From Aeromicrobium sp. Root236 (GTDB taxonomy: Bacteria > Actinomycetota > Actinomycetes > Propionibacteriales > Nocardioidaceae), in the NCBI RefSeq assembly GCF_001428805.1, contig NZ_LMIS01000001.1:2486451-2550450 (forward strand): 64,000 nucleotides of DNA, given 5' to 3'. The position numbers and the translations under genes were made by a program. Within the stretch, counting starts at the first letter, position 1. Every line of letters starts with the position of its first letter. A model generated the notes under the pieces. It had not been told where the DNA came from, did no database searches, and worked only from the letters and a program-made list of their open reading frames with translations. Positions 1 through 8,778 of the stretch are shown here, piece by piece.

Positions 1-1080
1 GGGCGGGTAGTAGTAGCCCTTGCTGTCGGGCACGTCGGACCGATGGCTGATCCGGGCGCCGGCGGCGAGTGCGGAGTCGACCAGGGCGGTGACGCCGTCG
101 ACGGCCTTGGCGGAGATCAACGGCCCGATCTGAGAACCGTCCGCCGCGGGGCCGACGGTGAGCTTCTCCACCTCGGCTCCGAGCTTGGCGGTGAAGGCGT
201 CGGCGACGTCCGCGTGGACGTAGAAGCGGTTGGCGGCGGTGCAGGCCTGGCCGCCGCCGCGGAACTTCGCGATCATCGCGCCGGCGACGGCGGCATCGAG
301 GTCGGCGTCCTCGGTCACCACGAGGGGGGCGTTGCCGCCGAGCTCCATCGACGAGTTCACGACGCGGTCGGCGGCCTGCTTGAGCAGGACGCGGCCGATG
401 CCGGTCGAGCCGGTGAACGAGATCTTGCGGACGCGGGCGTCGGCCATCCAGGTCGACACGACGGACGACGCGTCGGTCGTCGGCACGACGTTGACGACGC
501 CGTCGGGCACGCCGGCCTCGACGAGCAGCCGGGTCACGGCGAGCGCGGTCAGGGGTGTCTCGGACGCGGGCTTGAGCACGACGGTGCACCCTGCGGCGAG
601 CGCCGGCGCGACCTTGCGGGTCGCCATCGCAGCCGGGAAGTTCCACGGCGTCACGAGCGCTGCCACACCGACCGGCTTGTGGGTCACGACCGTGCGGGTG
701 CCGCCCGCCGGCGAGACCCCGTAGTCGCCGCCGGTGCGGACGGCCTCCTCGGCGAACCAGCGGAAGAACTCCGCGGCGTACGTGACCTCACCGCGCGCGT
801 CCGACAACGACTTGCCGTTCTCCGCACTGATCAGCGCCGCGAGCTCCTCGGTGTCGCGGACCATCAGCTCGTACGTACGACGGAGGATCTCCGAGCGCTG
901 GCGTGGCGGCATCGCGGACCAGGCCGGCAGCGCTGCTGCGGCGGCGTCGACCGCCGCGGTCGCGTCCGCGGGTCCGCCGTCAGCGACCTGACCGATGACG
1001 GTGCGGTCGGCCGGGTTCTCGACGTCGAACTCGCCGGCCGAGCCGGCCCGCCACTCACCGCCGATGAACACGCCGTTCAT
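1..1080 (-). CDS. gabD: Succinate-semialdehyde dehydrogenase, 3' end cut by window edge
   Basis: Oxidises succinate semialdehyde to succinate with NAD(P)+, the second step of GABA catabolism in the cytoplasm. The first 360 codons are visible, reading in frame off the left edge; members of the family usually have about 450-490 residues. Visible aldehyde dehydrogenase hallmarks are the TPWNFPAA cofactor/substrate stretch near residue 144, SFTGSTGIG near 221, the ELGG glutamate near 246 and the catalytic cysteine in GGGQACT near 280. The ATG overlaps the gabT stop by four bases, so the two genes are translationally coupled with gabT upstream. Other aldehyde substrates are possible; the gabT partner supports GabD. 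Confidence 0.88.
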   Translation of the reverse strand, partial: MNGVFIGGEWRAGSAGEFDVENPADRTVIGQVADGGPADATAAVDAAAAALPAWSAMPPRQRSEILRRTYELMVRDTEELAALISAENGKSLSDARGEVTYAAEFFRWFAEEAVRTGGDYGVSPAGGTRTVVTHKPVGVAALVTPWNFPAAMATRKVAPALAAGCTVVLKPASETPLTALAVTRLLVEAGVPDGVVNVVPTTDASSVVSTWMADARVRKISFTGSTGIGRVLLKQAADRVVNSSMELGGNAPLVVTEDADLDAAVAGAMIAKFRGGGQACTAANRFYVHADVADAFTAKLGAEVEKLTVGPAADGSQIGPLISAKAVDGVTALVDSALAAGARISHRSDVPDSKGYYYPP

Positions 1081-2408
1081 GCGTTGTCCCTGAAGGCGGC
1101 CGCGACGACGTCGAGCCCTTCGTTGAGCAGCTCGTCGCTGATGGCCAGCGGCGGCAGGAAGCGGAGCACGTTGCCGTACGTGCCACAGGTCAGCACGATC
1201 ACGCCGGCGAGGTGTGCGGCCGCGGCGATGGCGTTGGTCAGCAGCGGGTCGGGCTCGTCGGTGCCGCTCTTGACGATCTCGACGGCGATCATCGCGCCGC
1301 GACCGCGTACGTCACCGAGGCGGTCGTCGTCGGCCTGCAACCGGTGCAGCCGATCGAGCATGAGCCGCTCGATCTGCCGGGCGCGCTCGACGAGGCCGTC
1401 GGCCTCGATCGTCTCGATCGTGGCAAGGGCTGCGGCGCAGGCGATGGGGTTGCCGCCGTACGTGCCGCCGAGACCGGAGACGTGTGCGGCGTCCATGATC
1501 TCGCCGCGGCCGGTCACCGCTGAGAGCGGCAGTCCGCCGGCGATGCCCTTGGCCGTGACGATCAGGTCCGGCACGACGCCGTCGTGCTCGCAGGCGAACA
1601 GCTCGCCCGTACGTGCGAAGCCGCTCTGCACCTCGTCGGCGATGAACACGACGTTGTTGGCGGTGCACCACTCGGCGAGCGCCGGGAGGAACCCGTCGGC
1701 GGGCACGATGAAGCCGCCCTCGCCCTGGATCGGCTCGATCACGACGGCGGCCAGGTTGGCGGCGCCGACCTGCTTCTCGATGTACGTGATCGCGCGGCGC
1801 GCCGCCGCAGCACCGTCGACATTCTTCTCGTCGCGGTAGGGGTAGGACAGCGGCGCCCGGTAGACCTCGGGGGAGAACGGGCCGAAGCCGCTCTTGTAGG
1901 GCATCGACTTGGCGGTCATCGCCATCGTCAGGTTGGTGCGGCCGTGGTACGCGTGGTCGAACGCCACGACGGCCTGCTTCTTGGTGTGGGCGCGGGCGAT
2001 CTTGACGGCGTTCTCGACCGCCTCGGCGCCCGAGTTGAACAGCGCCGAGCGCTTGTCGTGGTCGCCCGGGGTCAACCGGTTGAGCGCCTCGGCGACCGCG
2101 ACATAGCCCTCGTACGGGGTGACCATGAAGCACGTGTGGGTGAACGCCTCGACCTGCGCGCGTACGGCATCGACGACACGCGGTGCGCTGTTGCCGACCG
2201 TCGTGACCGCGATGCCGGAGCCGAGGTCGATGAACGAGTTGCCGTCGACGTCCTTGACGATGCCGCCACCCGCCTCGACGGCGAAGACCGGCATCGTCGT
2301 CCCGACGCCCTGCGCGACCGCTGACTTCTTGCGGGTCATCAGCTCCTGGGACCGGGGACCGGGGATCGCGGTGACGAGATTGCGGCGTTGCTCGAGCGAG
2401 GCAGACAT
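1077..2408 (-). CDS. gabT: 4-aminobutyrate aminotransferase
   Basis: A 443-residue class III PLP aminotransferase that converts GABA and 2-oxoglutarate to succinate semialdehyde and glutamate. The PLP-binding aspartate is in IADEVQSG (about D258) and the Schiff-base lysine in VTAKGIAGG (about K287). SGAEAVENA near 126 is the phosphate-binding region, and length is normal for the family. It is first in a two-gene operon with gabD (ATGA overlap) and is divergent from a LysR regulator across a 71-bp gap. Regulation by that LysR protein is inferred from the divergent arrangement only. Confidence 0.92.
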   Translation of the reverse strand: MSASLEQRRNLVTAIPGPRSQELMTRKKSAVAQGVGTTMPVFAVEAGGGIVKDVDGNSFIDLGSGIAVTTVGNSAPRVVDAVRAQVEAFTHTCFMVTPYEGYVAVAEALNRLTPGDHDKRSALFNSGAEAVENAVKIARAHTKKQAVVAFDHAYHGRTNLTMAMTAKSMPYKSGFGPFSPEVYRAPLSYPYRDEKNVDGAAAARRAITYIEKQVGAANLAAVVIEPIQGEGGFIVPADGFLPALAEWCTANNVVFIADEVQSGFARTGELFACEHDGVVPDLIVTAKGIAGGLPLSAVTGRGEIMDAAHVSGLGGTYGGNPIACAAALATIETIEADGLVERARQIERLMLDRLHRLQADDDRLGDVRGRGAMIAVEIVKSGTDEPDPLLTNAIAAAAHLAGVIVLTCGTYGNVLRFLPPLAISDELLNEGLDVVAAAFRDNA

Positions 2409-2479
2409 GCTGCGATTCTCGTCGCCGTCACCCTATGCCGTCCAATACTCAGTTCTGATCGAGACTATGCTCTGGAGGC

Positions 2480-3373
2480 ATGGAGCTCCGCACGCTCGGC
2501 TACTTTGTCGCGGTCGCCGAGACCGGCTCGGTCAGCGCGGCTGCCGACGTCGTGCACGTGACCCAGCCGGCGATCTCGCGACAGATCCGCCAGCTCGAGA
2601 CCGAGCTCGGCGTCGAGCTGTTCGCGCGGTCAGCGGGGCGGCTGCAGCTGAGTGCGGCCGGACGCCAGTTCCTGCCGCACGCGCAGGACGTCCTGCGTCG
2701 CGCCGAGAGCGCGCGCAACGCCGCCAGGTCGTACGCCGCGGGGCGCCTCGAGCGGATCACGATCGCCGCGCCGACGACGACCCTCACCGATGTCATCGCC
2801 CCGTTCCTGGCGACGCTCGGACCGGACGACCCGATGCCGACGGTCATCGAGTCGGACCCCCGCGAGGCGTACGACGCGTTGCGGCACGGAGCCGACCTCG
2901 CCATCGCGACCGAGCCGCCGCCGGCCCGGCTCGCCAGTGCTGCCCTCGCGGTGCTGCCGGTCTGGGCGTACGTACGGGCGGACCATCGATGGCGCGACCA
3001 GGGCTCGGTACGCCTGAAGGAGCTCGCGACCGAGACGGTGCTGGCGCTGACGCCGGCGTTCAAGCCGCGGCAGATCCTCGACAGCGCGATGGAGCGGGCG
3101 CAGGTGGCACCGGGACCGGTCGTCGACTGCAGCAACCCACAGGTCGCGCAGGCCCTGGCGGCCGCCGGCCGAGGCACCGCCGTCGTGTCGGACGACCCGC
3201 GGTTCGGGCTGCACCCGCTGGAGATCGTCGGGCGGGACGGACCGCTGCGCATCGAGCTGTCCGCCGCGTGGGAGCCCGCCCATCACGCGGCGGCGACGTT
3301 GCGGGAGCTGTCGGCCCGGCTGCGGGAATTCTGCGTCGAGCGCTACGGCGCGGATGTTGCGCCGACGGGCTGA
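2480..3373 (+). CDS. LysR-family transcriptional regulator
   Basis: A 297-residue LysR-type regulator. The N-terminal winged helix-turn-helix (residues 1-60) has the usual ELRTLGYFVAVAETGSVSAAA helix 1-2 pattern followed by VTQPAISRQIRQLE as the recognition helix. Residues 90-290 form the periplasmic-binding-protein-like effector domain. TATGCT at 2466-2471 is a possible -10 element and TGGAGG sits almost against the ATG, so start signals are compact. It lies back to back with gabT-gabD and probably controls that operon; the inducer (GABA or succinate semialdehyde) cannot be read from sequence. Confidence 0.88.
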   Translation: MELRTLGYFVAVAETGSVSAAADVVHVTQPAISRQIRQLETELGVELFARSAGRLQLSAAGRQFLPHAQDVLRRAESARNAARSYAAGRLERITIAAPTTTLTDVIAPFLATLGPDDPMPTVIESDPREAYDALRHGADLAIATEPPPARLASAALAVLPVWAYVRADHRWRDQGSVRLKELATETVLALTPAFKPRQILDSAMERAQVAPGPVVDCSNPQVAQALAAAGRGTAVVSDDPRFGLHPLEIVGRDGPLRIELSAAWEPAHHAAATLRELSARLREFCVERYGADVAPTG

Positions 3374-3379
3374 GTCGTC

Positions 3380-3400
3380 GTTGCGGTCTCCCGCAACGTT
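3380..3400 (+). terminator. Hairpin after the LysR gene
   Basis: GTTGCGG, four-base loop, CCGCAAC, then GTTT, beginning seven bases after the LysR stop. A third copy of CCCGCAAC follows at once. The 7-bp perfect stem and short T run fit an intrinsic terminator. Confidence 0.55.
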
Positions 3401-3543
3401 TCCCGCAACCCAGTGACCGTCGGCGACGCGCGGGCTACGTTCGAGTCACGGGAGATGCAGGAGGACGGTTTCCTCGTCAGGGCCGTCTGATCGGCTGATC
3501 CATGTTGCGGCGCATGCAACGCTGCGTGTTTGTGTGCGACGCG
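3401..3543. other. Intergenic stretch with no recognised gene
   Basis: Between the LysR terminator and the next hairpin I see no start codon with a plausible reading frame. The only structure is a weak inverted GTTGC...GCAAC around 3504-3520. Nothing further can be supported. Confidence 0.5.
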
Positions 3544-3572
3544 GTGCCCCCGAGTCCCGAGCTCGGGGGCAC
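3544..3572 (-). terminator. Terminator hairpin for the DUF3817 gene
   Basis: GTGCCCCCGAG, 7-base loop, CTCGGGGGCAC: a perfect 11-bp stem located 13 bases beyond the stop of the minus-strand DUF3817 gene. It has no long T run but is a strong GC stem and may act in both directions. Confidence 0.65.
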
Positions 3573-3584
3573 TCCTGTGCCCGG

Positions 3585-3935
3585 CTACGGAGCTGGTGTC
3601 GCAGCGACGGGCTGAGGCTTGCTGAGCAGCCCCTTGCGGTCGGCGACGACCTCGAAGAGGACCGTGAAGAACGGCGGGATGCTCGATCCGAGCGCCAGCA
3701 GGAACGTCTTGGTGGTCCAGCCGAACGTCTTGCGCGCGACGAACGTCGTGATCACGAACAGGATGAAGACGACGCCGTGGATCATTCCGGCGACCGGGAC
3801 GCCGCCCTCGCGCAGGCCGAACGGCTCGGACTCGGTGACGTACTTGCAGAACATGGCCGACAGCAGCAGGGCCCAGGACACGGCCTCGGCGATGGCGATC
3901 GTACGAAAGGTGGTGCGGACGTTTGAGGGATTCAC
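3585..3935 (-). CDS. DUF3817 small integral membrane protein
   Basis: A 116-residue protein with three hydrophobic segments (about residues 14-31, 47-65 and 76-95). The EAVSWALLL and PVAGMIHGVVFILFV patterns are typical of the DUF3817 family, and the segment after the second helix is basic. Function is unknown for the family. It is transcribed alone, diverges from the ACT-domain gene and ends at a strong hairpin. Confidence 0.75.
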   Translation of the reverse strand: MNPSNVRTTFRTIAIAEAVSWALLLSAMFCKYVTESEPFGLREGGVPVAGMIHGVVFILFVITTFVARKTFGWTTKTFLLALGSSIPPFFTVLFEVVADRKGLLSKPQPVAATPAP

Positions 3936-3990
3936 GCCACCACGCTACCCGCGTAACGCCAAGGAAATGGTGGCCGGTGACAATGGTCAT

Positions 3991-4635
3991 ATGGCCTTCC
4001 TGCTGCGCGTCGAGCTGCCCGACGTGCCCGGCTCCCTGGGTGCGCTCGCCACGGCTCTCGGTGGCGCCGGCGCCGACATCGAGGCGATCGAGATCGTCGA
4101 GCGGCGACCCGACGGCCGGGTCGTCGACGACGTGCTGCTGGAGCTCCCGGCGCGCGTCATGCCCGACGCGTTGATCACGGCATGCCACCAGCTCGAGGGT
4201 GTCACGGTCGACTGGATCTCGCGCTACAACGCCGGCGCCAACCTCAGCATGGATCTCGAGGCGGTCGAGCGGTTCACCGAGGACCCGACCAAGGCGATCG
4301 ACAACCTCGTCGAGGTCATCCCGGCGACGTTCCGGACGGACTGGGCGATGGCCCTGCACCGCGTCGATGGCGAGGCCGCGGTCATGACCAAGTCGTCGAC
4401 CGCGCCCAAGCTCGTCGCCGAGGCGTCGGCATGGCTCGGCATCCGCAAGTCCAAGGTGCTGCGGGAGGTGCCCGAGTGGGACTCGACGGTGCTCGCGGCG
4501 TCGCCCGCACGCGACCGCCGCGGCGACGGGTTCGTGGTCGTCGTGGGCCGGCACGGCGGTCCGGAGTTCCTCGCCTCCGAGCTCGCCAGGCTCGGCCACA
4601 TGGTCTCCCTCGCGGCGTCGGTCCAGAGCCGTTGA
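3991..4635 (+). CDS. ACT-domain protein
   Basis: A 214-residue protein beginning with an ACT-type regulatory fold (residues 1-75: LLRVELPDVPGSLGALATAL, then a DIEAIEIVER strand). The middle and C-terminal parts (about 95-210) end in a hydrophobic strand VVVVGRHGG and resemble no catalytic domain I recognise. ACT domains usually bind amino acids, so a sensing role is likely but unproven. I chose the ATG at 3991 because the ACT strand begins there; an in-frame ATG at 3967 is preceded directly by AAGGAA and is possible. The gene converges on an SDR gene across a long inverted repeat. Confidence 0.7.
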   Translation: MAFLLRVELPDVPGSLGALATALGGAGADIEAIEIVERRPDGRVVDDVLLELPARVMPDALITACHQLEGVTVDWISRYNAGANLSMDLEAVERFTEDPTKAIDNLVEVIPATFRTDWAMALHRVDGEAAVMTKSSTAPKLVAEASAWLGIRKSKVLREVPEWDSTVLAASPARDRRGDGFVVVVGRHGGPEFLASELARLGHMVSLAASVQSR

Positions 4636-4744
4636 CGGTTTACCAAGAGGTCAGGGCAACCTGCACTCCGCACGGCAACCTGCCACTCCGCAGGGCGCGC
4701 GCGCCTTGGTGAGTGGCGGTTTGCCGTGACCTCTTGGTAAACCG
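4636..4744. repeat. 109-bp inverted repeat between convergent genes
   Basis: An 18-base arm (CGGTTTACCAAGAGGTCA, 4636-4653) is repeated exactly inverted at 4727-4744. Pairing continues imperfectly inward (GGCAACCTG against GGTTTGCC). The interior holds two near-identical 20-base direct copies starting GGCAACCTG and the palindrome GGCGCGCGCGCC. It can act as a bidirectional terminator and looks like a REP/MITE-type element. Confidence 0.7.
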
Positions 4745-4756
4745 CCACCCCACCGG

Positions 4757-5638
4757 CTAGTCCTTCGGCTTGGTCTCCGGGACGTGCGCGTGGTGGAAGC
4801 GGCCGAGCGCGTCGACCTCCTTCTCCATCTGTGGGACGCTCTTGCGGGCCAGGCGCCTGAGCACCGGCCACGCCAGCGGCGAGTTGGTCAGTGCCTTGGT
4901 CCAGCTCGCGAGCAGCACGCCCTTGGGCACGTACACGCGGCTCTTGCGCTTGGCGAAGCCCTGCAGGATGAGCTCGACGCACTCCTCGACGCTGGTCGTG
5001 CTGTTGGCCGGGTAGGGGAGCTTCTTGCGGATCTCCCGGAACGTCGGCAGGTCGTGCTCGGCGTTGCGCACGATGTCGGTGTCGATCCAGGACGGATGGC
5101 AGATACCGACGCCGATGCCGAGGTGCGCGACCTCCTGCTTGTACGCGAGCGCCAGCGACTCCGCGCCGGCCTTGCTGGCGTTGTACGACGCGAGGCCCGC
5201 GAGCGCGGTGAACGAGGCGAGCGACGCCACGACGAGCGCGTATCCGTTCGTCGCCGCGAGGTGCGGCGTCGCGTGCTTGAGCGTGCGGAAGACGCCGTTG
5301 ATGTTGATGTCGACGACCCGCTCGAACGCCGCGTCGTCGATCTGGCGCACGGTGCCGTACGACGCGATGCCGGCGTTGGCCAGCACGAAGTCGATGCGGC
5401 CGAAGTGTGCCGCGGCGGCGTCGGTCGCAGCGGCGACGGCGGCTGAGTCGCGTACGTCGGCCTCCCACCACGCGGCCGAGTCGCCGAGCTCGTCGGACAG
5501 CTCGGTGAGCAGCTCGGGCTCGAGGCCCACGAGCGCGACCTGGCCACCGCGCGCGACGAAGCCGCGTGCCACGCCTGCGCCGATGCCACGTGCGGCGCCC
5601 GTGACGAGCGCGACCTTGCCGGTGAAGTTGTCGGTCAT
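4757..5638 (-). CDS. Short-chain dehydrogenase/reductase
   Basis: A 293-residue NAD(P)-dependent SDR. It has the TGAARGIGAGVA cofactor loop near residue 15, LANAGIASYG near 88, a serine in VASLASF near 138 and catalytic YNASK near 151. The tail after residue 200 (KKLPYPANSTTSVEECVELIL) and the basic C-terminal region match the classical SDRs that process lipids or quinones in actinobacteria. The start at 5638 places the Rossmann strand at the usual distance; an upstream in-frame ATG at 5686 would run through a palindromic operator. The substrate is not evident. Confidence 0.8.
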   Translation of the reverse strand: MTDNFTGKVALVTGAARGIGAGVARGFVARGGQVALVGLEPELLTELSDELGDSAAWWEADVRDSAAVAAATDAAAAHFGRIDFVLANAGIASYGTVRQIDDAAFERVVDININGVFRTLKHATPHLAATNGYALVVASLASFTALAGLASYNASKAGAESLALAYKQEVAHLGIGVGICHPSWIDTDIVRNAEHDLPTFREIRKKLPYPANSTTSVEECVELILQGFAKRKSRVYVPKGVLLASWTKALTNSPLAWPVLRRLARKSVPQMEKEVDALGRFHHAHVPETKPKD

Positions 5639-5647
5639 CAGGTCAAC

Positions 5648-5660
5648 ATACCGTCGGTAT
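5648..5660. promoter_or_regulatory. Palindromic operator upstream of the SDR gene
   Basis: ATACCGTCGGTAT is a perfect 6+1+6 inverted repeat ten bases upstream of the SDR start. Spacing and symmetry are typical of a TetR-family operator. No TetR gene lies next to it, so the regulator is unknown. Confidence 0.5.
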
Positions 5661-5698
5661 CTGGAATAAGCCACTCCCGATGTCACATAGGACGCGGC

Positions 5699-6067
5699 TC
5701 ACACCTGCAGCCGTCGCTCCAGTGACTCTAGGTCCGGCTCGAACCACACCTGCCCGCCACGGTTGGACTCGACCACCCAGGCGTTGAGCGAGACGCTGTC
5801 GGCCACCCGGGCCGAGATGTCGCCGATGATCGCGAGTCGGAGGCGGTAGTTGACGTACTTCTGCGCGACCTCGCCGGCGAACCCGGTCCGGAGCTCGAAG
5901 AAGTCGTCCGTCAGACGTACGACCGGGATGACGACGAGCTCGGCCTCGCCCCACGCCGCATCGCCGATCATCTCGGTCGCGGCCTCGATCGTGTCGAGAG
6001 CTGGACCGTCCTCCGACAGGACGAGTGCCGGTGTCCCGTGGATCCTCATCAGCTCGCGATCGGTCAT
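5699..6067 (-). CDS. DUF4180 family protein
   Basis: A 122-residue soluble protein with the DUF4180 pattern: an N-terminal region around DTIEAATEMIGDA, the hydrophilic ELVVIPVVRLTDDFFEL segment and the conserved core RLAIIGDISARVADS near residue 78 followed by AWVVESN. Family function is unknown. It is divergent from menB with only 44 bp between the two starts, so promoters must overlap. Confidence 0.8.
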   Translation of the reverse strand: MTDRELMRIHGTPALVLSEDGPALDTIEAATEMIGDAAWGEAELVVIPVVRLTDDFFELRTGFAGEVAQKYVNYRLRLAIIGDISARVADSVSLNAWVVESNRGGQVWFEPDLESLERRLQV

Positions 6068-6111
6068 GGCACGACGATATCGACGGCAGCCTGCGCGATA
6101 CCCTCGCCGTC

Positions 6112-7017
6112 ATGACCGTCTCCGAGATCTTCGACCCCTCAGCCTGGCGCGACGTCCCGGGCTTCGAGGAACTCGAGGACATCACCTACCACCGCGCCGT
6201 CGACCACGGGACCGTCCGCATCGCGTTCGACCGGCCCGAGGTCCGCAACGCGTTCCGTCCCGGCACGGTCGACGAGCTGCTGACGGTGCTCGAGCACGCG
6301 CGCCAGTCGTCCGACGTCGGCTGCGTGTTGCTGACCGGCAACGGGCCCTCGCCCAAGGACGGCGGCTGGGCGTTCTGCTCCGGCGGCGACCAGCGCATCC
6401 GCGGCAAGGCCGGCTACCAGTACGCCGAGGGTGACTCCGCCGAGACGGTGGACCGCGCGAAGCTCGCCCGTCTGCACATCCTCGAGGTGCAGCGCCTGAT
6501 CCGTTTCATGCCCAAGATCGTCATCGCCGTCGTCCCGGGTTGGGCCGCCGGCGGTGGGCACAGCCTGCACGTCGTCGCCGACCTCACGCTCGCCTCGGCC
6601 GAGCACGCGAAGTTCAAGCAGACCGATGCCGACGTCGGCTCGTTCGACGGCGGCTACGGCTCGGCCTATCTCGCTCGTCAGGTCGGCCAGAAGTTCGCCC
6701 GCGAGATCTTCCTGCTCGGCGACGAGTACTCCGCCGCCGACGCGCACCGCATGGGCATGGTCAACAAGGTCGTCCCGCACGCCGAGCTCGAGGCCGAGGC
6801 GCTCGACTGGGGTCGCAAGATCAACGCCAAGTCACCGACCGCGCAGCGGATGCTCAAGTACTCCTTCAACCTCATCGATGACGGGCTCGTCGGCCAGCAG
6901 GTCCTGCTCGGCGAGACGACCCGGCTGGCGTACATGACGGACGAGGCGCAGGAGGGCCGCGACGCGTTCCTCGAGAAGCGCGACCCGGACTTCACGCCCT
7001 ACCCCTGGTACTACTGA
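6112..7017 (+). CDS. menB: 1,4-dihydroxy-2-naphthoyl-CoA synthase
   Basis: A 301-residue crotonase-fold enzyme that closes the naphthoate ring of menaquinone from o-succinylbenzoyl-CoA. It shows the MenB-specific FCSGGDQRIRG loop (about residue 88), the oxyanion glycine stretch PGWAAGGGHSLHVVADLTLAS (about 143) and the SFDGGYG active-site motif (about 182). The C-terminus ends FTPYPWYY as in other MenB proteins. The start at 6112 matches family length; the longer frame upstream lies inside the divergent DUF4180 gene. No other men genes are in the window. Confidence 0.95.
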   Translation: MTVSEIFDPSAWRDVPGFEELEDITYHRAVDHGTVRIAFDRPEVRNAFRPGTVDELLTVLEHARQSSDVGCVLLTGNGPSPKDGGWAFCSGGDQRIRGKAGYQYAEGDSAETVDRAKLARLHILEVQRLIRFMPKIVIAVVPGWAAGGGHSLHVVADLTLASAEHAKFKQTDADVGSFDGGYGSAYLARQVGQKFAREIFLLGDEYSAADAHRMGMVNKVVPHAELEAEALDWGRKINAKSPTAQRMLKYSFNLIDDGLVGQQVLLGETTRLAYMTDEAQEGRDAFLEKRDPDFTPYPWYY

Positions 7018-7135
7018 GCGACAGACGCCTGAGGCACGCAAGCAGGCACGTTGGCGGCGCCTTCCGGATCCAGCGCGGGCCTGACCCGGCGCGAAGCCGT
7101 CGGACCGTGGATCGCGCTCAGGTCGTACCCGAGGA

Positions 7136-7153
7136 GTGAGACGCGAGTCTCAC
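7136..7153. promoter_or_regulatory. Inverted repeat between menB and pntA
   Basis: GTGAGAC, four-base loop, GTCTCAC, a perfect 7-bp dyad 42 bases upstream of the pntA start and 118 bases after menB. It could be an operator for pntAB or a terminator stem without a T run; position favours an operator. Confidence 0.4.
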
Positions 7154-7194
7154 GGGGTGGTCCCAGCGGGTTACGAACAGATAACGTTCGCCGA

Positions 7195-8772
7195 ATGAGC
7201 GACGGACAGCAAGAGAGCCCGCCGGCCGCGGTGATCGGTGTCGTTGCCGAGTCGAGTCCGGGCGAGACCCGCGTCGCGGCCACTCCCGCGACGGTGCGCC
7301 AGCTGATCGACCTCGGATATGTCGTGGCGGTCGAGCCGGGCGCCGGCGAGAAGGCCAGCTTCACCGACGAGGCGTACGCGCAGGCCGGTGCGGTCATCGC
7401 GCCCGCCGAGGACGTGTGGCGCAGCGGCATCGTGTTCAAGGTCAACGCGCCCTCGACCGACGAGATCGGCAAGCTGGCTGACGGCGCCACCCTGATCAGC
7501 CTCATCAGCCCCGCGCTCAACCCCGACCTCGTCGACGCACTCGCGCAGCGGCCCATCACGGTGCTCGCGATGGACGCCGTGCCGCGCATTTCGCGCGCCC
7601 AGTCGATGGATGTGCTGAGCTCGATGGCCAACATCGCGGGCTATCGCGCCGTGGTCGAGGCGGCACACGTGTTCGGCCGGTTCTTCACCGGTCAGATCAC
7701 CGCCGCCGGCAAGGTCCCCCCGGCCAAGGTGCTCGTCGCCGGTGTCGGCGTTGCCGGCCTGGCCGCGATCGGCACCGCCAACAGCATGGGCGCGATCGTA
7801 CGTGCGACAGACCCGCGGGCCGAGGTGGCCGACCAGGTCGCCTCGCTCGGCGGTGAGTACCTCGCCGTCGACGTGGAGACCGAGCAGAGCACCGACGGCT
7901 ACGCGAAGGCGACGTCGGAGGACTACGACCGGCGCGCCGCCGAGATCTACTCCGAGCAGGCCGCCGACGTCGACATCATCATCACGACTGCTTTGATCCC
8001 GGGCCGCGCGGCGCCGGTGCTGATCACCGCCGCGGATGTGGCGAGCATGAAAGCCGGCAGCGTCATCGTCGACATGGCGGCGTCCAACGGCGGCAACGTC
8101 GAGGGCTCGGTCGCCGGCGAGGCGGTCGTCACCGACAACGGTGTGACGATCATCGGTTACACCGACCTGGCCGGCCGGCTGCCGACGCAGGCCTCACAGC
8201 TCTACGGCACCAACCTGGTCAACCTGATGAAGCTGCTGACGCCCGGCAAGGACGGCCAGCTCGTCCTCGACCTCGACGACGTCGTGCAGCGCACCATCAC
8301 GGTCGTACGCGACCGCGAGGTGCTCTGGCCACCACCGCCGGTGCAGGTCTCGGCGGCGCCCGCCGCAGCGGTCGGGGCTTCGACAGGCTCAACCGGCGTG
8401 GAGCCCAAGCCGGAGAAGCAGCCCATGTCGGCCGCTCGCAAGCTGACGCTCATCGGCATCGGCGTGGTCGCACTGTTCCTCGTCAACGCGTACGCCCCGG
8501 AGCCGCTGCCCGAGCACTTCACGGTGCTGGTCCTGGCGATCGTCATCGGCTACTACGTCATCGGCAAGGTGCATCACGCGCTGCACACACCGCTGATGTC
8601 GGTCACCAACGCGATCTCGGGCATCATCGTCGTCGGCGCGATGCAGCAGATCGCGGTCGATGACGGTGCGATCCGTACGCTCGCCTTCGTCGCCGTCCTG
8701 CTCGCCAGCATCAACGTCTTCGGTGGCTTCGCCGTGACCCGACGCATGCTCAGCATGTTCTCGAAAGGCTGA
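7195..8772 (+). CDS. pntA: NAD(P) transhydrogenase subunit alpha
   Basis: A 525-residue alpha subunit of the membrane proton-translocating transhydrogenase, which passes hydride between NADH and NADP+. Residues 15-385 form the NAD-binding domain I with AGVGVAGLAAIGTANSMGA near 182 and the ALIPGRAAPVLIT stretch near 264. Residues 425-520 carry four membrane segments, so the two alpha pieces seen split in some bacteria are fused here. The linker near residues 393-400 (ASTGSTG) is encoded by a copy of the interspersed repeat. I chose the ATG at 7195 because domain I starts shortly after it. pntB follows six bases downstream. Confidence 0.94.
   Translation: MSDGQQESPPAAVIGVVAESSPGETRVAATPATVRQLIDLGYVVAVEPGAGEKASFTDEAYAQAGAVIAPAEDVWRSGIVFKVNAPSTDEIGKLADGATLISLISPALNPDLVDALAQRPITVLAMDAVPRISRAQSMDVLSSMANIAGYRAVVEAAHVFGRFFTGQITAAGKVPPAKVLVAGVGVAGLAAIGTANSMGAIVRATDPRAEVADQVASLGGEYLAVDVETEQSTDGYAKATSEDYDRRAAEIYSEQAADVDIIITTALIPGRAAPVLITAADVASMKAGSVIVDMAASNGGNVEGSVAGEAVVTDNGVTIIGYTDLAGRLPTQASQLYGTNLVNLMKLLTPGKDGQLVLDLDDVVQRTITVVRDREVLWPPPPVQVSAAPAAAVGASTGSTGVEPKPEKQPMSAARKLTLIGIGVVALFLVNAYAPEPLPEHFTVLVLAIVIGYYVIGKVHHALHTPLMSVTNAISGIIVVGAMQQIAVDDGAIRTLAFVAVLLASINVFGGFAVTRRMLSMFSKG
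8376..8394 (+). repeat. Interspersed repeat inside pntA
   Basis: GGCTTCGACAGGCTCAACC, one copy of the short interspersed repeat family found at several places in this window. It is read in frame in the linker between the NAD-binding domain and the membrane segments of PntA. Confidence 0.75.
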
Positions 8773-8778
8773 TCCGGG

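Noticed and set aside
43..1839. 598-codon plus-strand open frame over gabD/gabT
   Set aside because: It is the antisense shadow of the GC-rich minus-strand genes, with low-complexity G/R/A-rich translation and no family resemblance.
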